Origin: Clostridiales bacterium
GTDB taxonomy: Bacteria > Bacillota > Clostridia > Oscillospirales > Acutalibacteraceae
Assembly: GCA_021200075.1 (NCBI GenBank)
Contig: JAJQGZ010000099.1
Coordinates: 1-9,515, forward strand
Length of the DNA: 9,515 nt
Reading direction: 5' to 3'
The notes beneath the pieces were generated by a model. It searched no databases and had not been told where the DNA came from. It saw only the letters and a list, made by a program, of their open reading frames with translations. Positions 1-5,862 of the stretch are shown piece by piece. The translations under genes were made by a program, and so were the position numbers. Every line of letters starts with the position of its first letter. Positions within the stretch are counted from its first letter, which is position 1.

Positions 1-295
1 ATCATCACCTCCGTTTAAATATCCCTGCTTCTTCGGTACCGATATTGATTCTAAGGAAAATCTTATTGCCAGCCAGTTTGATACGGTTGACGATATTGCA
101 AAAAAAATCGGTGTGGACAGTCTCGGCTATCTTTCCGTTGATGCTATTCATCACCTTGCGGAAAATTCCGATTGCGGATTTTGTGATGGTTGCTTTACAG
201 GTAAATATCCTATAGAAATGCCCAAGGAGCAGCCTAAGGATAAGTTTGAGGAAAAGCTCAATAATTTCTCATCATATTATCAGGTGCTTGACTGA
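1..295 (+). CDS. purF: Amidophosphoribosyltransferase, C-terminal part (5' end outside window)
   Basis: This is the last 97 codons of PurF, which makes 5-phosphoribosylamine from PRPP and glutamine in the first committed step of purine synthesis. The reading frame is already open at base 2 and ends at TGA 293-295. The visible segment has the family's PCFFGTD stretch (about bases 26-49), then IASQF, then DSLGYLSVDA, and finally a cysteine cluster CGFCDGCFTGKYP (about 173-211). In Bacillus subtilis PurF the cysteine of the PCFYGID-like stretch and the two of the final CxxC bind a 4Fe-4S cluster, and all are present here, so this is the iron-sulfur type. The N-terminal glutaminase and most of the PRPP domain are outside the window. 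An mscS-like gene follows after 25 bases with no terminator between them, so the two may be cotranscribed. Confidence 0.93.
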   Translation, partial: SSPPFKYPCFFGTDIDSKENLIASQFDTVDDIAKKIGVDSLGYLSVDAIHHLAENSDCGFCDGCFTGKYPIEMPKEQPKDKFEEKLNNFSSYYQVLD

Positions 296-320
296 TGGTG
301 TTTTAATCGGGGTGATTTTA

Positions 321-1466
321 ATGAAGCTCAGCTTCAGTGCCAATACTGTTTTAAACAAACTTGCAAACGCCGTTGAGGGCGTTGAAAATGAAAGCGAAAT
401 GCTGCTGAGACTTATTATAGGCTTGGCGGTCTTTTTGCTTCTTGCAATTTTTAGGAAGCAAATATCAAAAGCCATTGTATCGCTTGTTACAAAGCCGATA
501 GCAAAAAAGAGCGAAAAGGTCTGCAATTCTCTCAGGGAAAGTATGTTTCACCCTTTTTCTTTTTTGGTAATCGTTATCGGCATTTATGCCGCTTCAGAAA
601 TTATTGCTCCGACCGGGGAAATAAGAAGTACGCTTTTGCTGATATTAAAACTCGGTACTATTATTTGCGCCGCTTGGTTTGCAATTGCGTTTATCGGCAG
701 CGATTTTTCGGTTATTTCAAAGGAAGACGACAGTAAAACCAAAAAAACCGCAATTACATTTATAGGCAATTTTACCAAGGCACTGATAATTGTTATAGCG
801 GTGCTTTTGGTGCTTGAGCAGTTCGGCATATCCGCTTCAAGTATTATCGCCACACTCGGTGTCGGCGGTGTTGCGGTCGCTTTTGCCTGCAAGGATGCGA
901 TCGAAAATATGATTTCCGGCTTTATAATTATCTTTGACAAACCCTTTGAAGTCGGCGATTCAATTCAAATTGACGGCGACATCGGCACCGTAGAGGATAT
1001 TAAAATCCGTACCACAAGGCTCAGATTGGTTGACGGAACGGAAAAAGTATATCCCAATACCTCTCTCACAAGCAAGGCGATTATCAATATTTCCAATATG
1101 GATAAACGCTCTTTCAACGAGACTTTGTGGATAGAATATAAGCACAGCGGTGTGCAGGTGGAAAAGTATTGCGAGGATTTAAAACAGCTTATTTTAAAAT
1201 ATGACTGCGTTATCCCCGATGATGTGAGGGTTAATTTTCTCGATTACGGCTCTGATGCGCTCGAAATAAATATTTTCTTCTATGTTACGATTGTCAATTA
1301 TGCTCAGTATCAGGAGTTTAAAAGCAAAATTAATTCAGATATAAAGAGCTTTACCGACAGTTCGGATATTAATATGGCGTTCAAATCCCGCACAATTTAT
1401 ATTGCCGAGAACGAAAAAGATACCGATAAATCCGACGATGATGAGCAAAAATCCTCGAAAGAGTGA
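321..1466 (+). CDS. MscS-family small-conductance mechanosensitive channel
   Basis: A 381-residue membrane protein of the MscS family, homo-oligomeric channels that open under membrane tension to release solutes during hypo-osmotic shock. Hydrophobic segments lie at about residues 28-44, 78-92, 104-126 and 151-167. They are followed by the pore helix at 174-204, a glycine/alanine-rich GVGGVAVAFA run continuing into ENMISGFIIIFDKPFEVGD. That block and the next one (GTVEDIKIRTTRLR, then PNTSLTSKAIINIS) match the TM3/beta-domain hallmark of MscS. The protein is longer than E. coli MscS (286 residues) because of extra N-terminal membrane helices and a charged, probably disordered tail (from about residue 364). 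The start at ATG 321 is chosen for its GGGGTGA site at 309-315. The frame is open further upstream to a TTG at 246, but that lies inside purF and has no good ribosome site. Confidence 0.9.
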   Translation: MKLSFSANTVLNKLANAVEGVENESEMLLRLIIGLAVFLLLAIFRKQISKAIVSLVTKPIAKKSEKVCNSLRESMFHPFSFLVIVIGIYAASEIIAPTGEIRSTLLLILKLGTIICAAWFAIAFIGSDFSVISKEDDSKTKKTAITFIGNFTKALIIVIAVLLVLEQFGISASSIIATLGVGGVAVAFACKDAIENMISGFIIIFDKPFEVGDSIQIDGDIGTVEDIKIRTTRLRLVDGTEKVYPNTSLTSKAIINISNMDKRSFNETLWIEYKHSGVQVEKYCEDLKQLILKYDCVIPDDVRVNFLDYGSDALEINIFFYVTIVNYAQYQEFKSKINSDIKSFTDSSDINMAFKSRTIYIAENEKDTDKSDDDEQKSSKE

Positions 1467-1521
1467 ATCAAAGAATAAAATAACGCTAAATAATCAAAAC
1501 TCAATATGCTGATGATATAAC

Positions 1522-1570
1522 AAGCCTTTCGTGTTCGTTTTTTGTATACACGCAAGGCTTTTATATTTTT
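1522..1570 (+). terminator. Intrinsic terminator after the mscS-like gene
   Basis: Arms AAGCCTTTCGTGT (1522-1534) and ACACGCAAGGCTT (1548-1560) pair over 13 positions with one mismatch and a 13-base loop. The right arm runs into a T-rich tract from 1559. It ends the purF/mscS transcription unit and lies just upstream of the next promoter. Confidence 0.82.
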
Positions 1571-1591
1571 TATATTTTTTTAAATTAGGGA

Positions 1592-1620
1592 TTGATAATT
1601 TCAATGTTTTTTGATAATAT
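1592..1620 (+). promoter_or_regulatory. Sigma-A promoter of the ACT-hom-lysC operon
   Basis: TTGATA (1592-1597) and TAATAT (1615-1620) are separated by exactly 17 bases, one mismatch from the -35 consensus and two from the -10 consensus. Transcription would start near 1627, giving an untranslated leader of about 84 bases before the ATG at 1711. It is the only good promoter between the terminator at 1522-1570 and the operon. Confidence 0.68.
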
Positions 1621-1649
1621 ATTAAAAGTGTTTTTCACTGCAAAACAAT

Positions 1650-1702
1650 TGTCTGCGAGCGGCGGACAGCCAGCCGGTAAAGTACGGCTAAAAGGACGGC
1701 TA
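1650..1702 (+). promoter_or_regulatory. Structured 5' leader with alternative hairpins before the ACT gene
   Basis: The leader is clearly richer in G+C than its surroundings and can fold into two hairpins. TGTCTGC (1650-1656) pairs with GCGGACA (1662-1668), including one G-U pair, around a 5-base loop. AGCCG (1672-1676) pairs with CGGCT (1685-1689). A second CGGCT copy at 1697-1701 could pair with the same AGCCG instead, which would place the AAAGGA ribosome site (1691-1696) inside the loop. The pairings are visible in the sequence; a switching role is inference. I do not recognise a T-box, lysine riboswitch or other named leader family. Confidence 0.35.
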
Positions 1703-1710
1703 TATGTATT

Positions 1711-2142
1711 ATGGATAAAATTAATTATTATCTTGTCGATGCAAGCATTCTTCCGGATGTTTTTTCGGGAGTTGTAAAAGCAAAGGAGCTTCTCCTTTCC
1801 GGCGAAGCACCGTCGGTAAGCCGTGCGGTAAAAATGGCGGGCATTTCCCGAAGTACATACTATAAATATAAGGACGCTGTCTTTGAATATAATTCCGATG
1901 ACAGCGACGAAACCGCAACGGTCAACGCAACGCTCAGGGATAACGCCGGTGTTCTTTCCGCTCTTACGAACGAGATTTACAGAGCCGGTGCAAATGTTCT
2001 TTCCGTCAATCAAAGCGTTCCGGTCAATTCGGTTGCAAAGGTTTCGGTAACCGTCAGGATTTCGCAAATGACAATGTCGGTTGAAAAACTGCTTGAAAAT
2101 ATCAAATCAACAGACGGCGTAACTGCCGTGTCTTTACTATAG
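1711..2142 (+). CDS. HTH/ACT-domain protein of the PheB (UPF0735) family
   Basis: A 143-residue protein with two parts. Residues about 35-57 (SVSRAVKMAGISRSTYYKYK) resemble a short helix-turn-helix, and residues about 70-143 form an ACT domain opening with ATLRDNAGVLSALTNEIYRAGANV, the usual ligand-binding beta-alpha turn. This layout is that of the PheB/UPF0735 family, often found beside phenylalanine or homoserine genes in Firmicutes. ACT domains bind amino acids, so an effector-sensing regulatory role is likely, but no biochemical role is established that I can name. The start ATG has an AAAGGA site at 1691-1696, a slightly long spacing of 14 bases. The stop lies 11 bases before hom and overlaps that gene's ribosome site region, so translation is probably coupled. 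The gene is first in the operon. Confidence 0.85.
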   Translation: MDKINYYLVDASILPDVFSGVVKAKELLLSGEAPSVSRAVKMAGISRSTYYKYKDAVFEYNSDDSDETATVNATLRDNAGVLSALTNEIYRAGANVLSVNQSVPVNSVAKVSVTVRISQMTMSVEKLLENIKSTDGVTAVSLL

Positions 2143-2153
2143 GAGGTAATAAA

Positions 2154-3380
2154 ATGAAAGTTGCCGTTATGGGCTACGGAACCGTAGGTTCCGGAGTTGT
2201 CGAGGTAATAGAGAAGCACAGCGACTCTCTCGTCAAAAAAACAGGCGGAAAATCCATCGAGGTTTCACGCATACTCGACTTGCGTGATTTTCCGGGCGAT
2301 AAGCACGAAAAGCTGTTTACAAAGGATTTTAACGATATTCTCAACGATAAAGATATAGCCATAGTTGCTGAAACTATGGGCGGTATCAATCCGGCTTTTG
2401 ATTTTACTATGAAGCTTCTCAAAGCCGGCAAAAGCGTTGTCACATCAAACAAAGAGCTTGTTGCGCAAAGAGGTCTTGAACTTCTCAATGCTGCTCAGGA
2501 AAGCGGAACAAATTATCTTTTTGAAGCGTCGGTCGGCGGCGGTATTCCGATAATCCGTCCGCTTGCACAGTGCCTTTCCGCAAATAATATCGAGGGTATA
2601 GTAGGTATACTCAACGGCACAACCAACTTTATCCTCACTATGATGATAGAGCAGGGTATGCAGTTTGACGAAGCGCTCAAGCTTGCTCAGGAAAAGGGCT
2701 ATGCCGAAAAAGACCCGACTGCCGATATTCAAGGTCACGATGCCTGCCGCAAGGTGTGCATACTCGCTTCTCTTGCATTCGGCAAACATGTATATCCCAA
2801 TCAGGTTGAAACCGAGGGAATTACAAATATAACTCTTGAAGATGTTTCCTATATCAATTCCGCAGGCGGAGTTATAAAGCTTTTGGGTCAGATAATTTAT
2901 ATAAGCGATGATAAAATTGCCGCATTTGTAAGCCCTGCCGTCGTATATAACGGTTCACAGCTTGCGTCCGTTAAGGATGTTTTCAATGCCGTTCTTGTAA
3001 GGGGCGACGCAGTGGGAGATGTCTGCTTCTACGGCCCGGGCGCAGGTAAGCTTCCGACCGCTTCCGCCGTTGTTGCCGATATTATCGACTGTGCAAAGCA
3101 TACAGACAGGAAAAAGATATTCGGTTGGGGCGAGGGTTCGCCTGACTATGTTGTCGATTATAAAAGCTCTGTTAAAATGCTGTTTTATATTCGTGCAAAG
3201 GCAAGCTGTACAAAGATAAATTCCGTGTTCGGCGAGGTCAAGTATCTCACCCGAAAGGGTCAGCCGTCAGACGAGGTAGCGTTTATTACCGATATTATGA
3301 CGGAAAACGAGCTTAATAAGCTTCTTTTAGATGTTGACGGCATCGAGGTTATTAATACTATCAAAGTAACCAATTATTAA
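2154..3380 (+). CDS. hom: Homoserine dehydrogenase
   Basis: Reduces aspartate-4-semialdehyde to homoserine with NAD(P)H in the cytoplasm, the branch-point step towards threonine and methionine. The 408 residues show an N-terminal Rossmann motif GYGTVG (7-12), VVTSNKELVA with the conserved Lys100, FEASVGGGIPIIRPL (123-137), ILNGTTNFIL (152-161) and the signature AEKDPTADIQGHDACRK (184-200). Asp196 and Lys200 there match the catalytic Asp/Lys pair described for yeast homoserine dehydrogenase. Residues about 320-408 form a C-terminal ACT domain, the usual site of threonine feedback inhibition. A textbook AGGAGGT site (2141-2147) precedes ATG 2154. lysC follows after 47 bases with no terminator, so the two are cotranscribed. 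Length and motifs are complete, with no sign of damage. Confidence 0.96.
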   Translation: MKVAVMGYGTVGSGVVEVIEKHSDSLVKKTGGKSIEVSRILDLRDFPGDKHEKLFTKDFNDILNDKDIAIVAETMGGINPAFDFTMKLLKAGKSVVTSNKELVAQRGLELLNAAQESGTNYLFEASVGGGIPIIRPLAQCLSANNIEGIVGILNGTTNFILTMMIEQGMQFDEALKLAQEKGYAEKDPTADIQGHDACRKVCILASLAFGKHVYPNQVETEGITNITLEDVSYINSAGGVIKLLGQIIYISDDKIAAFVSPAVVYNGSQLASVKDVFNAVLVRGDAVGDVCFYGPGAGKLPTASAVVADIIDCAKHTDRKKIFGWGEGSPDYVVDYKSSVKMLFYIRAKASCTKINSVFGEVKYLTRKGQPSDEVAFITDIMTENELNKLLLDVDGIEVINTIKVTNY

Positions 3381-3427
3381 TATTAGATTAAAATATACCA
3401 AATTCCGAAAGGAGTGTTTCATAGTAT

Positions 3428-4633
3428 ATGGGACTTATTGTACAAAAGTTCGGCGGTTCGTCTGTTGCCGATGCCGAACGGGTTATGAATGTCGCAGGTA
3501 TTGTAACCGATACCTATAAGAAAGGCAACGATGTTGTAGTCGTTGTTTCCGCACAGGGCGACACAACGGATGATTTGATTGAAAAAGCAAATGAAATTAA
3601 TCCAAAGGCTGCCAAGAGGGAAATGGATCAGCTCCTCACCGCAGGCGAACAAATTTCGATTTCACTTTTGGCTATGGCGATTGAAAAACTCGGTTGTCCG
3701 GTAATCAGCTTGCTCGGTTGGCAGGCAGGATTTAATACAAATTCAATTTACGGTTCCGCAAGGATAAAGCATATCAAGCCAAACAGGCTTCAGGCGGAAA
3801 TCGCAAAGCATAATATAGTTGTCGTGGCGGGATTTCAGGGCATAAACCGTTATGACGATCTCACAACTCTCGGCAGGGGAGGTTCCGATACCTCGGCGGT
3901 TGCCATTGCGGCGGCTCTCAAGGCTGACAAATGCCAGATATATACGGATGTAGAGGGCGTTTATACGGCTGATCCGAGGAAAGTTGATAATGCCGTTAAG
4001 CTTAAAGAAATAACATATGATGAAATGCTTGAGCTTGCCACTCTCGGCGCTCAGGTGCTCAATAACCGTTCAGTAGAAATGGCAAAAAAATACGGAGCGG
4101 AGCTTGAAGTTCTTTCCTCGCTCAACCCCATTCCCGGTACTATTGTTAAGGAGGCAGCAAAGATGGAAAAAATGTTAATCAGAGGCGTTACAATGGATAA
4201 GGATGTTGCGCTTGTTTCAATATTAAATTTACAGGATACCCCCGGCATTGCGTTTAAAATATTCTCAAAGCTTTCCTCAAAGAATATTAATGTAGACATA
4301 ATTCTTCAGTCGTTCGGTAGAGACGGAACAAAGGATATTGTTTTCACCGTCAACAAGGATAACGGCCCCGTTGCCGTTGAGCTTCTTAAAGGATTACTTG
4401 ACGACGATTGCAAAATAGTCTGCAATACAGAGGTTGCCAAGGTATCTATTGTCGGAGCCGGTATGGAGTCCCACCCGGGTACGGCTTCCAAAATGTTCGA
4501 GGCTCTTTACGAAAGCAATATCAATATCCAGATGATTTCAACATCGGAGATTAAGATTTCAGTTATCATCGATGCCGACTCCGCCGACAGAGCGGTTTCC
4601 GCCGTTCACCGTGCTTTCATTCCCGGAGAATAA
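3428..4633 (+). CDS. lysC: Aspartokinase (alpha subunit)
   Basis: Phosphorylates aspartate to 4-phosphoaspartate, the entry step for lysine, threonine, methionine and diaminopimelate. The 401-residue protein begins with the kinase motif KFGGSS (7-12). It continues with VVSAQGDTTDDL (39-50), TAGEQ (71-75), GRGGSDTSA (149-157) and IYTDVEGVYTADPR (171-184), which are the substrate and nucleotide sites of the amino acid kinase fold. Two ACT domains follow at about 262-330 and 340-399, ending with the conserved MISTSEIKISVII. Size and layout match the lysine-sensitive LysC of Bacillus subtilis, not the larger fused aspartokinase-homoserine dehydrogenase. ATG 3428 has an AAAGGAG site (3408-3414) and gives the standard N-terminus. 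The 47-base gap from hom is too small for a lysine riboswitch. Which amino acid inhibits it cannot be read from the sequence. Confidence 0.95.
   Translation: MGLIVQKFGGSSVADAERVMNVAGIVTDTYKKGNDVVVVVSAQGDTTDDLIEKANEINPKAAKREMDQLLTAGEQISISLLAMAIEKLGCPVISLLGWQAGFNTNSIYGSARIKHIKPNRLQAEIAKHNIVVVAGFQGINRYDDLTTLGRGGSDTSAVAIAAALKADKCQIYTDVEGVYTADPRKVDNAVKLKEITYDEMLELATLGAQVLNNRSVEMAKKYGAELEVLSSLNPIPGTIVKEAAKMEKMLIRGVTMDKDVALVSILNLQDTPGIAFKIFSKLSSKNINVDIILQSFGRDGTKDIVFTVNKDNGPVAVELLKGLLDDDCKIVCNTEVAKVSIVGAGMESHPGTASKMFEALYESNINIQMISTSEIKISVIIDADSADRAVSAVHRAFIPGE
4163..4633 (+). CDS. lysC: Aspartokinase beta subunit from an internal in-frame start
   Basis: Inside lysC, AAGGAGG (4148-4154) lies 8 bases before an in-frame ATG at 4163. 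It is a better ribosome site than the one before the full-length gene. Translation from here would give 156 residues containing only the two ACT domains. In Bacillus subtilis LysC and Corynebacterium Ask the gene is known to make such a beta subunit from an internal start (residue 246 and about 250 respectively), and the enzyme is an alpha2-beta2 complex. The internal Met here is residue 246 of the full protein, the same place. The sequence and spacing are observed; actual production of beta is inferred from this parallel. Confidence 0.7.
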   Translation: MEKMLIRGVTMDKDVALVSILNLQDTPGIAFKIFSKLSSKNINVDIILQSFGRDGTKDIVFTVNKDNGPVAVELLKGLLDDDCKIVCNTEVAKVSIVGAGMESHPGTASKMFEALYESNINIQMISTSEIKISVIIDADSADRAVSAVHRAFIPGE

Positions 4634-4645
4634 GATAAAAAACAT

Positions 4646-4674
4646 TTGACATATATTTCCTCTTATGCTATAAC
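4646..4674 (+). promoter_or_regulatory. Near-consensus sigma-A promoter after lysC
   Basis: TTGACA (4646-4651) is a perfect -35 box, followed after 17 bases by TATAAC (4669-4674), one base off the -10 consensus. It is the best-matching promoter in the window. The start site would be near 4681, only about 35 bases before the terminator hairpin at 4714. It begins 13 bases after the lysC stop. Confidence 0.72.
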
Positions 4675-4680
4675 GATTTT

Positions 4681-4748
4681 GGTTGAAGAGGAGAGTATAT
4701 CATCGTTAAATCAACGAAGCCGTACTTCTCACCCGGCTTCGTTTTTTT
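4681..4748 (+). ncRNA. Candidate short RNA or attenuator leader between promoter and terminator
   Basis: RNA from the promoter at 4646-4674 would be about 68 bases long if it stopped at the terminator. It contains a small hairpin TCGTT/AACGA (4703-4707 with 4713-4717), whose right arm overlaps the left arm of the terminator (4714-4722), so the two folds exclude each other. No start codon opens a leader peptide in it. Two readings fit: an independent small RNA, or an attenuator controlling the secreted-protein gene at 4786, which has no promoter of its own after the terminator. I recognise no known RNA family. Confidence 0.35.
4714..4748 (+). terminator. Intrinsic terminator upstream of the secreted-protein gene
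   Basis: ACGAAGCCG (4714-4722) pairs perfectly with CGGCTTCGT (4734-4742) around an 11-base loop, followed by a run of seven T (4742-4748). It would also end any lysC operon transcript that reaches it. Confidence 0.88.
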
Positions 4749-4785
4749 AATTTATTATTTTTTTATTTTCGGAGAGGATTTATCT

Positions 4786-5274
4786 ATGAAAAAGTTTCTG
4801 TCCGTAATTTTATCGCTTATGATGGCGATAAGCTGTTTTGCCGTTGCACCCGGGGTTGCTATGGCTGACAACACAATTTTAACCCCATATTCTATTGCTC
4901 TTAACCAAACACTTAGCGTTACCTTTAATTGCGTTTTAGATGAGTATGGCTATCGTGATACATATGATGATGAATTTTATTATACCTATACGCCTACGGA
5001 ATCTGATTATTACCAGCTTACTATAACTAATTATTATGTTGATTACAGTGATATTAGTGGCTCTACATCTTCGGATACTTATATTCGTATAAGTGATTCA
5101 AACGATAGTTATATTAATTCGGGAAGTGTTAATGTGCTTAAAAACACTTGCCTCACAGCAGCTTATCTCGAAGCCGGTCAAAAGTATTATTTCAAAATAA
5201 CTTGCTATGGTGCTTATGATACTAAAGCTCCATATAGCTCCATATACTCTCCAACTTTCACTTACAAAGCATGA
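4786..5274 (+). CDS. N-terminal open segment of the frameshifted secreted protein
   Basis: 162 codons from ATG 4786, with a strong GGAGAGG site (4771-4777). A Sec signal peptide is clear: MKKF, then a hydrophobic core, then AMA at residues 25-27 as a probable signal peptidase I site before DN. The rest is rich in Tyr, Asp, Ser and Thr. Around residue 64 it has FYYTYTPTESDYYQLTI and near residue 140 LEAGQKYYFKITCYG, a pattern like bacterial pre-peptidase C-terminal (PPC) beta-sandwich domains. That domain call is tentative. It ends early at TGA 5272-5274, where the frame has shifted. If translated alone it would be a secreted single-domain protein. Confidence 0.6.
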   Translation: MKKFLSVILSLMMAISCFAVAPGVAMADNTILTPYSIALNQTLSVTFNCVLDEYGYRDTYDDEFYYTYTPTESDYYQLTITNYYVDYSDISGSTSSDTYIRISDSNDSYINSGSVNVLKNTCLTAAYLEAGQKYYFKITCYGAYDTKAPYSSIYSPTFTYKA

Positions 5275-5692
5275 GCATACATTCACAATAACAAGCGGTG
5301 AGTATTACACTTACTATGATTGTGATGTTTGTGACCTTTACTACAGTGAAGAAAATGCCTGCACCCATACTTCAACAGCCACTAAGGGCACAAGCTCTGC
5401 AACATATTTCGCCCAGGGATATACCGGCGATACGGTTTGCTCCAGATGCGGCGCTACTATTTCAAAGGGTAAGAGTATAAAGAAAAAGGCTCCGTCGCTT
5501 TCTTCTATCGGCTCTTCAAAGAAAAAGCAAGTATCTGTTTATTGGACAAGCGTTTCAAGTGCAAAGGGTTATGAAATTCAGTACAGCACCAGTAAGAGTA
5601 TGAAATCCGCCAAAAAGGTAAAGGTCAAGAAAGGTGCTTCTTACAGCTCTACACTTAAAAAGCTCAAGAGCAAAAAAAGACCTACTATGTAA
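5267..5692 (+). CDS. Middle segment of the frameshifted secreted protein (CxxC region and Fn3 start)
   Basis: This frame has no ribosome site or credible start of its own and reads as the continuation of the segment before it. From 5270 it encodes HEHTFT, a CDVC pair, CTH, then GYTGDTVCSRCGATISKGKSI, the cysteine motif repeated in many Ruminococcus and Eubacterium surface proteins. A lysine-rich fibronectin III domain follows (VSVYWTSVSSAKGYEIQYST, then LKKLKSK). The frame leaves the domain at the seven-A run (5672-5678) and stops at 5690-5692; the final strand of the domain lies in the other frame, 5680-5763. The spaced CxxC pairs could bind a metal or form disulfides; neither is shown. Confidence 0.5.
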   Translation, partial: KHEHTFTITSGEYYTYYDCDVCDLYYSEENACTHTSTATKGTSSATYFAQGYTGDTVCSRCGATISKGKSIKKKAPSLSSIGSSKKKQVSVYWTSVSSAKGYEIQYSTSKSMKSAKKVKVKKGASYSSTLKKLKSKKRPTM

Positions 5693-5796
5693 GAGTAAGA
5701 GCTTACAAGACCTCAAACGGCAAAAAGGTTTATTCCGCTTGGTCATCTGTTAAAAAAGGTTAAAATTAAATAAGCAATAATTTCATTGTACTCCTT

Positions 5797-5833
5797 AAAA
5801 AATCACCTCGGCTTCGGCTGAGGTGATTTTTTT
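5797..5833. terminator. Bidirectional UUCG-tetraloop terminator
   Basis: A hairpin of 16 base pairs with one G-U pair (5797-5812 with 5817-5832) closed by the very stable C(UUCG)G tetraloop at 5812-5817. The stem is followed by seven T (5827-5833) on the plus strand and preceded by six A (5797-5802), so it works in both directions. It serves the secreted-protein gene on the left and the minus-strand gene ending at 5863 on the right. Confidence 0.92.
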
Positions 5834-5862
5834 AAATTATCATATTAAATTGTAATTATAAA

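Larger units (their letters stand above)
4786..5763 (+). pseudogene. Secreted protein with Cys-x2-Cys region and fibronectin III tail, split by two frameshifts
   Basis: One gene read through three segments: 4786 to about 5268, then about 5270 to 5679 in the +1 frame, then 5680-5763 back in the first frame. The first shift sits at ACAAAGCATGA (5264-5274): the original frame ends in TGA 5272-5274, while the +1 frame continues sensibly as TYK-HEHTFT. The second is at a run of seven A (5672-5678): one extra A, or a -1 slip, restores TYYVRVRAYKTSNGKKVYSAW, a typical end of an Fn3 domain. The joined product would be about 325 residues, with a signal peptide, a PPC-like beta domain, a region with two CxxC pairs and one Fn3 domain. 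Such proteins are common on the surface of gut Clostridia, mostly of unknown function. The two shifts cancel out. True decay, homopolymer read error or recoding cannot be told apart here. Transcription ends at the terminator at 5797-5833. Confidence 0.72.

Noticed and set aside
1592..1777. Short plus-strand reading frame beginning TTG before the ACT gene, a possible leader peptide
   Set aside because: Its TTG is the -35 box of the operon promoter, so it would not be in the transcript. It has no ribosome site, is not rich in Thr, Met or Lys codons, and overlaps the ACT gene out of frame.
1585..2067. 160-codon minus-strand reading frame opposite the ACT gene
   Set aside because: It is antisense to a clear ACT-domain gene, has no ribosome site, and its composition (many Cys, Arg, Asn) looks like complement-strand translation.
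3381..3427. Lysine riboswitch before lysC
   Set aside because: The gap is only 47 bases with no extended structure, far too short for that riboswitch, and the gene is within an operon.
4699..4785. In-frame upstream extension of the secreted protein through the terminator region
   Set aside because: The frame is open by chance but has no ATG, GTG or TTG, and it would run through the terminator. The signal peptide and GGAGAGG site fit ATG 4786.
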